This document shows, one piece after another, positions 47,152 to 59,900 of a stretch of DNA of 64,000 nt. Positions within the stretch are counted from its first letter, which is position 1, and each line of letters starts with the position of its first letter. Both the position numbers and the translations under genes were made by a program. A model generated the notes under the pieces. The model searched no databases, had not been told where the DNA came from, and saw nothing but the letters and a program-made list of their open reading frames with translations. The stretch is from Diplosphaera chodatii (taxonomy: Eukaryota > Chlorophyta > Trebouxiophyceae > Prasiolales > Stichococcaceae). Location of the stretch: NCBI GenBank assembly GCA_032358165.1, contig JAALGY010000001.1, forward strand, positions 1,798,001-1,862,000, given 5' to 3'.

Positions 47152-48384
47152 GGTGCACTTGCTCCAGGTGCTTCGATCGGCGGAACCAGCAGGTCTCGCG
47201 ACCGATCCCCACACCCCGCAACGGGACTCAGCAAAGCGATAAGACGAACAAGCAACAAATGCGTCAGCAGCCTGGGCGCGATCAGAAGGTGTCACTGCGT
47301 GCAAGTTCCTGGCCAATCGATCCAGATGGGCCTGCTGCCAGTACATTGGAAGGAGTGCGAACTATAGAACTTCCGTGCGCAGGATACTGACCTGAGACCC
47401 CTTCATGCCTGGTAGTCCCGGCAAGTGAAGCGGGCCCCACCTAAGCGGCTTCAGGATCGTGTGACGCCCACTACACCGCTTGCGGATCGTCAAGGACCCA
47501 GCTGCGGCGCAGGCATGCCGCAGTGCCAGGCGCAGGATCGCAGCAGCGGTGCCCGAATGGCCTGAGACGACAGCACACCATTTGCAGGTGCTTGTTGCTG
47601 GGCTCCTGGCAGTCTACTACCGGCGCGTAGTCGCCATAAGGCTGTGTGCATGCATCGTGCGGCCTTTTTAGGTCGCTCATGGCAGCAGGCTGAGCTCATC
47701 CGGTGTCCAAGGGGTGCGTGATCAACAAATCAGCTTTGCCGAGCAAGGGGTTTACCAGAAGATGGTGAGCTGACGTTGCAGCACAGCCCTAGGGCACCAC
47801 CTCGCACGCCATTGGCCACGGGCGTCAGGCACCAAGCCGTGCAGCGACGCCTGCCGCCGTGCCGTTGCTCGCAAGCAGCTTCTCGGACGAGAGATTTAAA
47901 CCTTGTGCCCTCTGTGTTGTCTGAGACCCTGCATTGGCCCGGCAGCGCTGCATATGAAGCAATGCACGGGCTGTAGCGTCGGTTGCGGCGGCGTGCAGGG
48001 CTAGTTGCTGGTTTTAAGGTATTTGGTCTGCTCCAGACAACAGTCTGTGCACTTCCACTACACGAACTGCAAGCGGTGCTGCGGGCGGTTCGCATACCAG
48101 AGCTACCAGTGAGCAGCGCGTAGCAGTTTGTCGGGGCCGCCTGTGTCGTTTTGTCGCACCTCTGCTGCTTACGACATGCACGATGGTGGCAGGGCAACAA
48201 GGCGTCTGGCTGGTGGCAGGGCCGACGTGTTCAGGCAGCAGCATACATGCTTCATAAACTCTTTTGTTTACGTCGTAGTCGCCGCATAGCTTGCAGCACC
48301 TGACGTCTTCTGACCCTGGCGCATGTTTTGCTTGCAGCAGCGCGGTGACACAAGCGCAGGAGACACACATCACAGCAGCCGGCG
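47152..48384. other. Intergenic, 1.2 kb, divergent
   Basis: This lies between the rhodanese start (minus) and the AcD/PAM2 gene start (plus). A stretch around 48036-48110 could code on the plus strand for a short Cys/His-containing piece (HYTNCKRCCGRFAYQSYQ then stop), but I find no matching upstream exon. The region probably holds both promoters. Confidence 0.4.
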
Positions 48385-51300
48385 ATGCCGGCTAAGGCAG
48401 CCAGCGGCTCAGCACAGGAGGATACAGACTGGAGCATGGCCAGCAGCCGTGCTCGCAGCGGCCGCAGTGACCGCGACAGCAGGAGCGCCTCAGGTGGGCT
48501 TCTGGCGGGCTGGCTCCTTGTCTACTGTGAAGCCACGTGCAATCAATGCAGTAGATGGGCAGAAACCCAGCGACTTGAACGTCCTAGCATGTCATGTTCT
48601 GACTGGCTACAGCAGCAGGTGGCAATGGGGCGGCAGCGCTCGATCCAGCAGTCGCAAAGGAGATGGAGGCCCTGGCCCGGGGCGGTGTCCTCTCCAGAGC
48701 AGACTTCAATGAGCGGGTGAGCATGGCACCCTGCACCGTGTGGCCATCGACACAATGCACTGGCTCGGTAGCGGGTACCCATCAGCAGTCGCGTGCTGAG
48801 GTGCTGCATACGCTTCTGCATCAGGTTGTGGATGCGCTGCGGTGTCTGCCCCCCGAGGCAGCGCTGCGGGCCCTGAACCACCTGGGCCAGGCGGTGTCCA
48901 GCATCCAGATCAGCACCGTGCGCAGCGTGCCGGCATACATCATGTCCATCATCGCAAAGCACCAGCCGGGGCGTGAAGGCCGTCTTCGAGACCCACCACG
49001 TGCGTGCTCCTCCCATTTCAACCCATCAAGATGTTGAGAAGCGCAGGCAGCACCACGTACAGGGGCTGGCTATGCACCACAATGCGTGTTCGGTGACATA
49101 CAAGAAGCGTTTGTATGTCAAACGAGCAGGCGAGTGCATTTATTGCTCCCTTTCTGCAGCCCCCCCAGCCCCAGCCCCCGCCAAGCCGGCGGCAGCACCT
49201 GTGGTGCACCATGGACACACCCACTCGACCGGCAGCAGCTCGGCGGGCGGTGCTCTAGAGCCGCAGGTGACCACCCTGTCTGTGTGGCAGCACGTTTTCA
49301 CCCTTGGTGGTTCACAAGCTGGACGAGTTGGCTGACAGGCTGAATGAGGGACACAGGTCCTTAGTGTTCCAATTCGCTCAGCACAGAAATTGACATGCTG
49401 CAAACTTGTTTGGACCTATGTGCAGGTGGAGAAGCAGCTGGATGCGGTGGTCTCAGCGGGCCTCCTGCAGAAGGACGACTTCAACGACCGCATCATGGCA
49501 GCCCTGCGAGGCATGCAGGTGAGCGGCGACCCACTATGGTATCTTTCATGTAAGTGTGGTCCCAGACTGCCGCATGCTTTGGCAATGCCTATGCTTTTGG
49601 CCACTGCCTGCATGCAGCCACTGACAGGGCCTCTCTCTGCTCATGCCAACAATGTTGTGGAACAAGGAACTCCTGCTGTTGGTCGGTTCTGGCGTCGAAG
49701 TGTAGGGCGTCAGTTTTGACTGATACATCTGCTACTTGCACATGTGATAACTAGTGTCTGAGATCTGCAACTCATCACCTCTGCATTGCCCGCAGCCTGA
49801 GCGGGCGGTACGAGCCCTACAATACCTGTCGCGTGCCGTGTCAGCGGAGCAGCTCAGTGGCGTGCGCAATGTCGGCGCATACGTGATGGCGATGATCACG
49901 GACCCGCGGCATGCACGTGAGCCAGGGCCTCGGGAGCGGGAGGGCGGCAGCCACCACCGTGGGGGAACACGTGGCAGCCGTGATGGCCGGCGCGGCGACA
50001 AGTACGTCTTTGCAGCAGCACCTGTTTGACGCGCTGCCTTTCGCCATGTGTCAAGGGCTTGTGTCCAGCTCAGGAGGTGGCTGCTGCTGCATACGGTGCA
50101 TGTGGCAGCGCCGTGAATGCATGTATGCAACGCTCGCATGCCCCAAGCCCAAGCTGGAAGGTGTATTTCACGCCAGTGGCAGTGTCGACTGTCCTGGCCT
50201 CCTTGATGCAGGTCACAAAGCAGCACATCAGCCGCGCCCAGCCCCGCAAAGCCAGCTGCAGCGCCCCCAGCACCCCCGCCCCCAAAGCCCGCACCCCCAC
50301 CAAAGCCGGAGGCGCCAGAGGCACCGCCCGCACCGCAGCCGCCACGGCTGAGCAGCAACCCGCCCAGCGGCCAGACGTGGGCCGCGCGCCTCAGGGGCGC
50401 CAGCTCCGGGCCGACGCAGGCGCCAGCGCAGGCCCCCCTGGGGCAGCAGCAGGCCGCCGAGCCCCAGCAGCAGCCGCCATCGCCGCAGCAGGCGGCAGGC
50501 GGCCAGGCACCGGCAGACCCCGCCCCAGGGGGGGCCTCGCCGCGCAGCCAGACCTCGCTGGCAGGGCAGCGGCAAGACGCCGGCAGTCCTTCAGTCACGG
50601 CGCCCAACCCAGCCATGGACCCGGTGCTGGAGAACTTCGGCGGGCCGCGCACATCGCAGGCCGCGGTGGCCGCCCAGGCAGCCTCAGCGGCGCCGCAGCA
50701 GGCGCCCCGCGCCGCCACAGAGACCCCGACGGTGCTCACGCAGGAGATCGTGGACGCCGTGGTGAAGCACCTGAGCATGAACGGCGGCAAGTTCGACCCG
50801 TCGTCAGCGGCTGCCATTGCGGCCGCCAGCCAAGCCCCAGGCGGCGGGTTCGCAGCCAGCGCGCCCGGCGGCGCCGCCAGTGCCCCAGGAGGGCCGATCG
50901 CCTCGCAGCAGAGCGTGGTCGACGCCATCGCGGCCGTCACGCAGCAGCAGGCCGAAGCGCTGCAGTCAACACAGCAGCAGCAGCAACAACACGACTCTGG
51001 AGCAAGTCTCTCGGCTGCTTCCAGCACTGAGGCGCCCATGGGCAGCATGCAGGCGCTGCTGCAGATGCAGCAGCAGCAGCAGGCGCAGGCTGCAGCACAG
51101 CAGCACCAGCAAGACGCCCAACAGCAGCAGGCCCCACAGCAGCCTGCGCAGCCCCAGCTGCAGGTGTCCCAGTCCTTCGGCTCACTGCAACCGTCGGCTT
51201 CCGCTGGCCTGGGCTCTGGCCAGTTCTCCCAGGGCCTGCAAACGGCGGGCAGCATGCCCACATCCTTGGGCTTTGGTGGCCAGCGTGCGCAGCCGCTGTC

Positions 51301-53750
51301 GTACAACCCCACCCAGCAGCGGCAATCCCCCGGCTCTGGGTTTGCGGCCTCCCTGCCCCAGCAGCCGCAAGCGCAGCAGCAGCAGCAGCAGCAGCCACAA
51401 AACACCTTTGCTGCTCAGCCCCAGCAGCAGCAGCAGCCGCAGCAACAGTCTGGCAGCCAGCCGCAGACGCCCCACACCCCGGCGTCCTCCGGCACAGGCG
51501 GCCCCATGTACCGTGCGACGTCCAACGAGTGGCAGGCGGCTCCCCAGGCGCCGATGCAGCAGCAGGCCGTGCAGCAGCCCAATGGCCTCGGCAACTCCAA
51601 TTACGATCACAAGGTGGGGCCCCCTCCGCTGGAGATTTCATGTCACCCTTGCTCTGCAACCAGAGCTTTGTGTTCAACCTGTGACATTGCGATATCATTC
51701 CTGATGTGATCGTTCACAATGCATCCGCAGACCGCGCTGCAGCAACAGCAGCTCCAGCAGCAGCAACAGCAGCAGGCACAGCAGCAACAGGCGCTGCAGC
51801 GACAGCAGCAGCAGCAGCACCACCAGGCGCAGCTCTCGGGCGGCCAGCAGCAGCCGCAGCAGGCCAACGGCGTGCCACACGGCCAGGCGCAGAACCAGGG
51901 CGTCATCGGGCAGCCGCCCGTGCAGCAGCAGATGCAGCAGCACCAGGGGCAGCAGATGACGGCGGCGCAGCAGGCGCAGGTGGCCGCCATGTACGGTGCA
52001 CTGGCGGGCCAGCAGGACGCAAGCTCCGACATGCTGCGAGCCTACCAGATGGCGATCCAATTGGGTCAGGCGGGTGTGGACATCAACGCCGTGCTCGGGC
52101 AGCAGCGGCAGCAGCAGCTGCCGCAGCAGCACCAGGCCGCCCAGCAGCCGCAGATGCAGGCGGCGGCGGCGCAGCAGCAGCTGGGCCGGGGGATGGTCCC
52201 TGCGCAGCAGCGGGGCCCCACGCCGACGCAGCAGCAGCAGCAGCAGGGGTGGCCGGGCGCCAGCCATGTGGCGGCGCTCAACCCCAGCTCCCGCGAATTC
52301 CGCCCCGGGCAGCAGCACCCAGGCGCCCGCGGCATGGTGCGCACCCTGTGTTGATACATCCACACCTGCTTATGCTCGTCATGCATAGCTCTTGTCTTAA
52401 TTTGCGGTGAAGGGCTTGGCCTCGGCTGGGGTGCTGGTGCCTGCCTGCCCCGAGATCCTCCCTGTCCTCGGGTAGAGCCTTGGCTCCGTAGCCGATGCAG
52501 TCGTTAACACGCTTCGAAAGGGTTGTGGTCTCTAAGTGTTGTGGGCTTGCATCCGCAGGCGGGTAGCCCGGCGGGCTTCCAGCAGCAGGCGCCGCCGCCG
52601 CCGCTCGGCACATGGCCGGGCGCACCCCACCAGGCGCCCTACCAGCCATTTGGCGGCCCTGGAGCGGCCGGCGGCTCTGCCCCCGGCGCGGCGCCCAACG
52701 GCTGGCCCGGCGCGGCCGCGCCCACCCCGCAGCAGGCGTGGGGTTCGGCAGCGCCGGGCGGCAGCTTCCGCTCGGCCCCCGGGCAGGGGCTCCAGCAGCA
52801 GCAGCCCACCCCGCAGCAGAACGGCGGCCTGGGACCCTATGGCGGCCCCACAGCCTGGGCGCCCGGCGCAGGCCGCCGTAGCACACCCGGCGCCCCCGGC
52901 TCAGCACCAGGTTCGCACCTTGAACCATCCCCAACGACACAGGATGCTGCAGCCAGTGTGCTTGGGGCTCCCTTGTGTACGCGAGCGCCAACCAGCAGCT
53001 GGGTTTCTACTGCCATTCAGACTCCTACCATGCTGACCATGTTGATGTCCATGCAGGCGGGTACGGTGCGCCCCAGCGCGGCGTGCAGCAGCAGCCGTAC
53101 CACCCGGGGCCCATCGGCGGCACCCGCAGCCGGGGCGCGGACGCGCTGAACCTCAGCGCGCAGCAGCTGCAGCACCTGAGCACCAACGGCGCGCTGCCGC
53201 AGCGCCCGCAGCAGTACGGGCAGCAGGTGGGCCTGGGGCCTTTGGCAACTGACTGATCCCTGCGGGGCTCTCAAACTGAACACCTTCAGTGCTGCGCGCC
53301 CACTGGTGGGAACGCCTTCATGTCCGTTGGTGGTCAGGCAGAAAATGGCAGAAAATGGCTCATGATGAGGGCAGGTCTGCTGCTACTTGTGTGCTGAAGG
53401 ACATCTGATCACAGCACTGTTTCTGTCTTGCGCGAGCTGTTGAGCAACCACGTGAGCGCTCAACTGCTCCAGTGCGACAATGCGTGCTGTGATGTGTGTG
53501 CAATTTCACACTGTCGAGCAGTCAGCAGTTCAACAACAAGCCAGCGACGCTCGGCTCCTATTGCTCTTCAGCTGCAGCTGCCAACTCTTTGCTGACAGAA
53601 AAGATTCTGCTGCAGGGGCCTCAGCAGCGCATGCCGCCAGGCAGCCAGGGCTACGGGGATGCGAAGGCGATGCAGCGCGCGGCGGCAGCAGAGGAAGCCG
53701 AGGAGGAGGACGCTCTGCTGTCCGAGGTCACCTCCCTCAAGACGTGGTAG
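48385..53750 (+). CDS. Q-rich protein with two hnRNP-Q acidic-domain-like modules and a PAM2 motif
   Basis: Eleven exons in phase: 48385-48493, 48619-48716, 48801-48972, 49160-49266, 49426-49518, 49796-50001, 50212-51613, 51731-52336, 52559-52910, 53057-53226 and 53529-53750; 1178 aa. Two helical modules sit near the N-terminus. Copy 1 reads MEALARGGVLSRADFNER...LRALNHLGQAVSSIQIS; copy 2 reads VEKQLDAVVSAGLLQKDDFN...VRALQYLSRAVSAEQLS. Both follow the pattern of the hnRNP-Q acidic domain (AcD/NURR): a helix, a D-(F/L)-(N/D)-(D/E)-R turn, then an ALxxL helix. The remaining 950 residues are Gln/Ala/Pro/Gly-rich, with poly-Gln runs at 51060-51180, 51375-51450 and 51740-52250. Within them LNPSSREFRPG (near 52277-52310) fits the PAM2 motif that binds the MLLE domain of poly(A)-binding protein. 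No RRM is present. I infer a cytoplasmic mRNA or condensate factor. Confidence 0.78.
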
Positions 53751-54735
53751 AGGGTGCCGGCGGGCAGCCTCTTGGGCAGCGCAGACAGAATGCGCTGCCG
53801 TCAGCCAGACAGTGATATCAACACAGGGCCGCCAGGGGCGCACGACTGCCTGGCGCGCACACAGCAAGCAGCAGGATCCAGAAGCAACTGGTGCCGGACG
53901 GCAGGACACCATCTGCACAGCTGCAGCGGCACGGCCAGCGGCGGGGACTGGGCATCCCCCCTGCTGGTCGTCGCGGTTGCCTCACTCAGCCATGAACTCA
54001 TGCAGCCCCAGCCGGTGGCACCAGCGCCGCCAATACCAGGCACAAGCCTGACCACAGCTTCCACTAGAGGGCCAAGTGACTCTATGAGGCTGGCCTCAGC
54101 AGCCCTGCAGCAGGCCTCCTTGCAAGACCCAGCATCCGCACACACAGGGGGGTTGGTTTCACTGTAGGTTTGGCCTTTGGTTTTCTGGCGCCTGCATAGC
54201 TTGCTCAACTTGCATGCTAGCACTCGCGTGTTGTTGGGGAAGCAGCCAGCCAGGCACCTGCAATGGTAGAGGTATTACGGTATATGATCAGCAGTGCCAG
54301 GCTTGGGCAGCTGGCATGTGCAGCTGCCAGGGTGCTTCGTGATGTGGGTGTCTGCAGTTGTCCTAAGCATGCGCTGCTGTAGGCATTGGTGGTGCTCGCA
54401 CGCAGCATTGCTCCACCGCAAGACTCAGCTGCCAATAGATGCATGGGTGACTAGCAGATGTGCTCGGAGTTTGTGCTGTTTGACCCTCCAAGCTTTGCAA
54501 CGATCAGGGCAGTGACGCACGGCAGCACGTCAGAAGCAATAATTGATTGCCAGCCCAACTACAGCCAGTGCCGCGATGCTTCTTCAACAATGGACAGACA
54601 TGCAGCCGTTTGCATCGCTCCCTGCACCTAGGAGGGAGACCGCCCAAAACTCTCGAAAATCCTACTACACAGTTGTTGGGCTGCATGCTTGGCTGCACAG
54701 CATCTGAAGATGCTCCGCGGTGCACTGCTGCATGT
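53751..54735. other. Convergent intergenic region
   Basis: About 1 kb lies between the stop of the AcD/PAM2 gene (plus) and the stop of the deaminase gene (minus). Some open frames exist but none has motifs or matching splice sites. It is probably untranslated sequence. Confidence 0.5.
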
Positions 54736-56054
54736 TCAAGATGTGCTTTGCTCCGCCGCCTGCGCTGCCATGCGCTCCATGAACTCCCTGTTGATGGCGT
54801 AGCAGCTGTCCTCCTCCACCCCCGCCGCCACCTGATCACCAGGAGAACTGTCACACACGGCAAAACCCAGTGATGCACGGAGGAGCAATGCACTTATTTC
54901 GGTTGTCCGGCATCAAACCGACAGGTTGCAACCAGTGACTGTTGCACTCATGCAATATGTAGGGCGGATGCCGCTGCCACCCACCTCGATGCCGGCGTCG
55001 GTCAGGATCTTGATGCCCGTGCCGCCCACCAGGGGGTTTGGGTCCACCACCCCAACCACCACCTGCGCCCCAGGGCACCCATCACCAATTCTCGAACCAG
55101 CCGCCCCTGGCACAAGAGCCCTCACATCGCAGAAAGGCACAGCAGTGTTGTAGCTTGTCATCCACATGATATCTTTTTGCACCTTCATGGAACACCGGTG
55201 AAAGCCTTACTTTGCAGCACAGTAGTACCACTTGGCAGCTTGCTGCTCACAGGAAGTGCAGGGCCCCACCCGCGTGATGCCGGCCTCCACGAGGGCGTTG
55301 GCGCAGGGCGGCGTGCGGCCATAGTGCGCGCACGGCTCCAGCGTCACGTATGCCGTCGCCCCGCGCGCCCTCTGCCCAGCGCCCCGCAGCGCGTACACCT
55401 CAGCGTGCGGCATGCCCGCCTTGGGGTGGTACCCCTCCCCGACCACCTGCAAACTTTGCAAGTTGCGAAGAGCTGGGCATGCACCGTGTGCCTTCGCGCT
55501 CTCGGCATCCTGCTCTGCTGTATACCGACAGGGTTCCAGGCTGTGCCGGGAGCTCACGTGCCGCAGCCAGGGGACGACACAGTAGGGGATCTCGTGCCAT
55601 GCGCACGACTGCGCCTCACCTCACCATCCCGCACAATCACGGAGCCGACGGCGGGGTTGGGGTGCGTGTGCCCCACGCCGCGCTCTGCCAGCCGCAGCGC
55701 CCTCCTGCGCAGCAGCACTACAAGCTCACCAGACTGACCACACATGGGCAATGGCAATGGTGGCCAATGGGCCGCCTGGTCTGCGTGTGCACACCGGTGG
55801 AAAGTTGACTGTCACCTGTAGCCTGTTACCTGCAGTCTTCGGACACATATGCAAAGCCGCTTTTGCGCAGATCAAGGCGTCCTTGGACACACCCACCGCA
55901 TGTAGTAGCGGTCTGGGTCGCTGCGCAAAAGCTCGGAGTCCTCCTCTGTATCCGCGGCTGCAGATGCACTTGCTGCAGGGGCTGCTGCCTGGGCAACTGC
56001 AGCAGCGGGCCTGCTGGATGCGAATGCTGCCAGCACCACAGGACAGCGTGGCAT
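54736..56054 (-). CDS. RibD-type pyrimidine deaminase of riboflavin synthesis, deaminase domain only
   Basis: Five exons in phase (56054-55897, 55704-55620, 55446-55270, 55062-54985, 54831-54736) give 197 aa. The first 50 residues are Ala/Ser-rich and fit a plastid transit peptide. The deaminase domain follows: [47 protein letters not shown] (zinc His and catalytic Glu), [13 protein letters not shown] (two zinc Cys), [26 protein letters not shown] and the closing [12 protein letters not shown]. The enzyme deaminates 2,5-diamino-6-ribosylamino-4-pyrimidinone 5'-phosphate. Bacterial RibD and plant PyrD continue into a reductase-like domain after NREF. Here a stop codon comes 14 codons after NREFMERM, so the second domain is absent or lies in another gene. 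The motif set is complete, so I expect an active deaminase. Confidence 0.87.
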
Positions 56055-56950
56055 GCGCAAATGCTGGCGTGTTGACGCTACTCTGTCAGTCGCTCCGCCA
56101 TGGCCTGCCATCCGCATGAGATCATGTTGGCACACGTCAACATGCGGGGTGACCACACATGATCGCCAATGTTGGAACGGTTGAGGCAATTGCACGTGCG
56201 TTGGCCTGATGTACGGCCGATGCATCTCACCTCTGCAGTCGATCACATGTCTGTTGTGCACCCGGCATGATCCCATGCACACGCGGACGTGCTGTGGCAT
56301 GTGCAGCGCCATGCCGGCTGCTGGGCACATGCGCCTCGATGGTATCACGCTGACCTCAGCAGAGCTTCTGAACTGGTGCTGTCAATCGGTGTGAACTCGG
56401 GCTGTCAAATAGGCCGTTGCTTTGTTTTTGACCCGCCGCATGCCATCATTGCCAGGCTGCAACGCCCTGCCCTTTGTTAACCATCTAGCACATAATCGGT
56501 CTGAGGGTCCTGCTGATCTGATTGAAAGTTTGGTCGCTGTGTTTCTGGTAGTATAGCTACAGTGCATGATGGTCAACGTTCTGACTGACAGCAGCACGTG
56601 CGACTCAGGGCCTGGAAGCCAGGGGAGCTGGCTGGTAATTGGTGACCCGTGGTCTGCGGGCAGTGATGGCAAAGTGTCTCCCAGCAACAAGTCATACATG
56701 GCTAGTCAGGTGTTTTGCTGAGTTTGTTACGGTTACTTGGGCGAAGGACAGCGATTTCAGACCGGCGGATCAGCGAAGGCAATTCGAAAGGCAAGGCATT
56801 GGTCGACGTGTCTCTGTTTGCATGCATATCGGCACCTATAAAACGCACTGTCTGTGTCTCAGAAGGCTGAGGTCTTCATGTGCACTGTGTGCAGGTCTGC
56901 AACTTGGCCGTCCATTCGATTGTCACCTGTTTTCAGCAGAGGGTCACGAC
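56055..56950. promoter_or_regulatory. Divergent promoter region of the deaminase and CRT-like genes
   Basis: The two start codons are about 900 bases apart and point outward. A TATA box for the transporter gene is listed separately. Open frames here have no motifs. Confidence 0.45.
56837..56843 (+). promoter_or_regulatory. TATA box of the CRT-like transporter gene
   Basis: TATAAAA in the context CACCTATAAAACGC lies 108 bases upstream of the proposed ATG at 56951. Its position supports that start over in-frame Met codons farther upstream, which would fall at or before the box. Confidence 0.6.
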
Positions 56951-59900
56951 ATGCAAGCGCAAATAGCCCAAAGTGGGCGTGTTGCGCCCACACTGCGGCA
57001 GAGGTCGGCACATCCCACTGGCACTTTACCGCCCAGAACGTCCCTCAGCACAAAAACGCACAGGATGCAGCGGCTGATCGTCCTTCGTGAGGCGCATGGC
57101 ATCCTGTCAACAGCACAGCGACGGCAGCTGCAGATTCTCTCAGGTATGTTGTGAAGTGGTCGGCATAGCAGGCCGCACCTGATGGCATGCTCGCTGCGTA
57201 AGACACCTCTGGTGTGCTTCCGCCAAGTCACTCTGGGAACGCACGTCATGGTGCTGATCGGCAGCCGCCTGCTGCCGTGTGCAGCTGGCAAGAGCTTCGG
57301 CGGCCGTGCAGACGACAGCAGGCCCCCGGCGCGGCCTCAGGAGCTGGACAGGGGGTCCGGCAGCAGCGGGGCGGCAAAGGGCGAAAAGGATGAGCAGAAA
57401 GGCGGTGGCGAGCTGCAGCTGCTGGTGCTGACCTTGTCGACTTGCTGTCTGGCCCTGACACTGCCAGCAAATCCCAGCCGTTCAGTACATGTGGACAGCC
57501 AGCAAGCCGTTGCATGTGAGGGGTGGGCACAAGTGGTGTACAGACGCTGATGTGTGCTGTTGCCTTTGATCAGCTGAGCGTCATCGCCCTCATAGCCTTT
57601 GGCGTGGCCAACCGTATTTTGTACAAGGTGGGCTCGCTGCTGCCACTGCAGCCCGCTGCTATCTGCCTGCCTCACGCAAGAGAGGACTGGTGCTCTTTCA
57701 GCACATCTGCATGCCGGAACTGATGGCCAGTCTACCCACTGAGGTCGCCCGCCCGCGCACAGATGGCGCTGGTGCCGCTCGGCAACTACGTCTTCTTCCT
57801 GGCCCAGTTTCAGACCTTCGGCTACTGCATCGTGTATTTTGCGGCGCTCGCCATCCGGTACAGGTGAGCGCGCCACAGCCACTCCTACGATCTGAGATGG
57901 GACAGCAGCAACATGCCGCCTGCTGACCGCCAGAAGCATGATGGTGCATGCACGCTGCTGTCGTGCTCCGGCTGTGCTGCTCAGCAGTCCGCGAGCCTCC
58001 GGCGCGGTGGGGGACACATGGTTCCTCCTTGCCCTGCCCTGTAGCAGGTCCAGGGTCATGGTGTCGATATGGAAAATGACCCTTGGGGAGCTGCTGGCAG
58101 GCTGCCGCTGCTGCGCGTGCCTGTGCACACACTCTCAACAGCATCATCACCCTAAGTGTTGTGTCTTCAGGACGGGCGCCATAACCCCCGAGCAGCTAAA
58201 GCAGGCGCCCATCAAGCTGCTGGCGGCGATTGGGCTGATCGAGGCGCTGTCCTCCGTGTCCGGCTTCATTGGCGCCTCCAGGCTACCAGGTGGGCGCACC
58301 TGCATATCTTAATATTGGGGTCTAGGCTTTTTGGGGCAGCTGAGAGTCAGCGTCTGGTGGTCTGGTGAACTTGGGGTTCGATGACTTCCAATGCAGACTG
58401 CAGGCAACACTGTGCAGATAGTTGCACTGTCCTAAATCTTGCATGCTGACACCTGCTGTGCCTTACGAGCAATTGCCATGCCAGGGTCACATGTGTTCAG
58501 ATGCAGTCTGAGTGCGCTGCAGCAGCATTGCTGCACGAGGTATGTTCAACTTGTCAACTTCACCTGTAGTGAATTTTGCACACGTGGCATCACCCCGAGC
58601 ATCGACCCCCTCCCCTGAGGCCCCAGATCCTTGCTGCAGGCGTCATCCTGCCGCTGCTGTCGCAGAGCGTCATGTTCTTCAACATCGCGTTCTCGAGGCT
58701 GGTGCTGCGCAAGCAGCTGGCGTGGCAGCAGTACCTGGGCGCGGCGGCAGTAGTAGCCGGCGTCTGCATCGCAGCGCTGCCCGAGGACGGCGGCAGCAGC
58801 ATCTTCGCCGGGGTGCGTGCAACTGCGTTTTAGGTGTTTTTAGGTGTCGACCTGTAGCAGACCTGGTAGCAGCACGGGCGAGTCTGTGGCTTGGTGCACA
58901 TAGTTGCACCCGAACAAGTGGCCGTCTTAGCTACAGCCACCTTTACTACAGCCACCTTCGCCACAGCCACGTTCAGGACGTTCAGGGACAGCCGAGTCAA
59001 ACAGGGATGTAGTGTCATTGTTCCTGCGTGCAAGGAGGCGACACCTCGTGTACAGCGCTCACTGACTGGGCTGTTGGCCCCCCGCTGCAGGTGCCGCTGA
59101 AGTACGTCGCTATCTTCGTGGTCAGCATGATGTTCCCCGCGCTCGACAGCATCACCAAGGAGAAGGTGCGCAGACGGCTGGCGTTTGGGCATCCTTGGGC
59201 ATACCAGTCGCCCAGTGCTTGGGTTGCAGGCACAGCATTGACATAACACAACATTGTAACAAGGATGCTGCACACACTCTGGTTGTAAACACTAATATGG
59301 CCTGGAACCTGTTCTTCCCAAGGACAATACAGGTGTATTTCTGTTGCTGCACGCGGTACCTGCATCTGTTTATGAGTATGCCTTCAAGGGAACCTAGCGC
59401 CCGCAGGTGTTCACAGAGTCCAAGGAGCGGCTGGGCGGCCAGGACCTGGACATCTTCGTGGTCAACAGGTGCGCGCCTGCCCTGTAGCAGCATGTGATGA
59501 TGAAGTTTGCCGCGCTACACGAGCTCATGTTCACGACCTCGCGCCAGCCTCCTGGCAAGCGGTCGAGTCTGTGCAGGCGTGCAGCAGTGTCGACTCTGTC
59601 CCTTCCGCGTGTGAGCACGTGTGGCGCTGGTGACGAAGTACACAGAGGACGCTCCCCCCTGTGTGCAGCTTTGCCTCGGGTTTCCAGGCGCTGAGCGTGG
59701 CGCTCATGCTGCCCGGCATCGCCTCCCTGCGCGGCATCGGCTGGCAGAACCTGCCGGGGTACCTCGTTGAAGGTGTGCTGCCAGCCCATCGGCACCCGAT
59801 CGTGCCACAGCACACCTCAGCTTGGCACTACCCTGCACTACGCTGGTGCATGCTCACACTCGGAGTATCATGCGACACCGCACTGGGTGCTTGTGTATAA

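Noticed and set aside
49732..51405. 557-codon open frame on the minus strand, very Cys-rich
   Set aside because: It lies exactly opposite the Gln-rich exon 50212-51613; antisense of CAG/CAA-rich code gives Cys/Leu-rich frames. It has no splice or domain support.
51695..52363. 222-codon minus-strand Leu/Arg-rich frame
   Set aside because: It is antisense to the poly-Q exon 51731-52336 and low in complexity.
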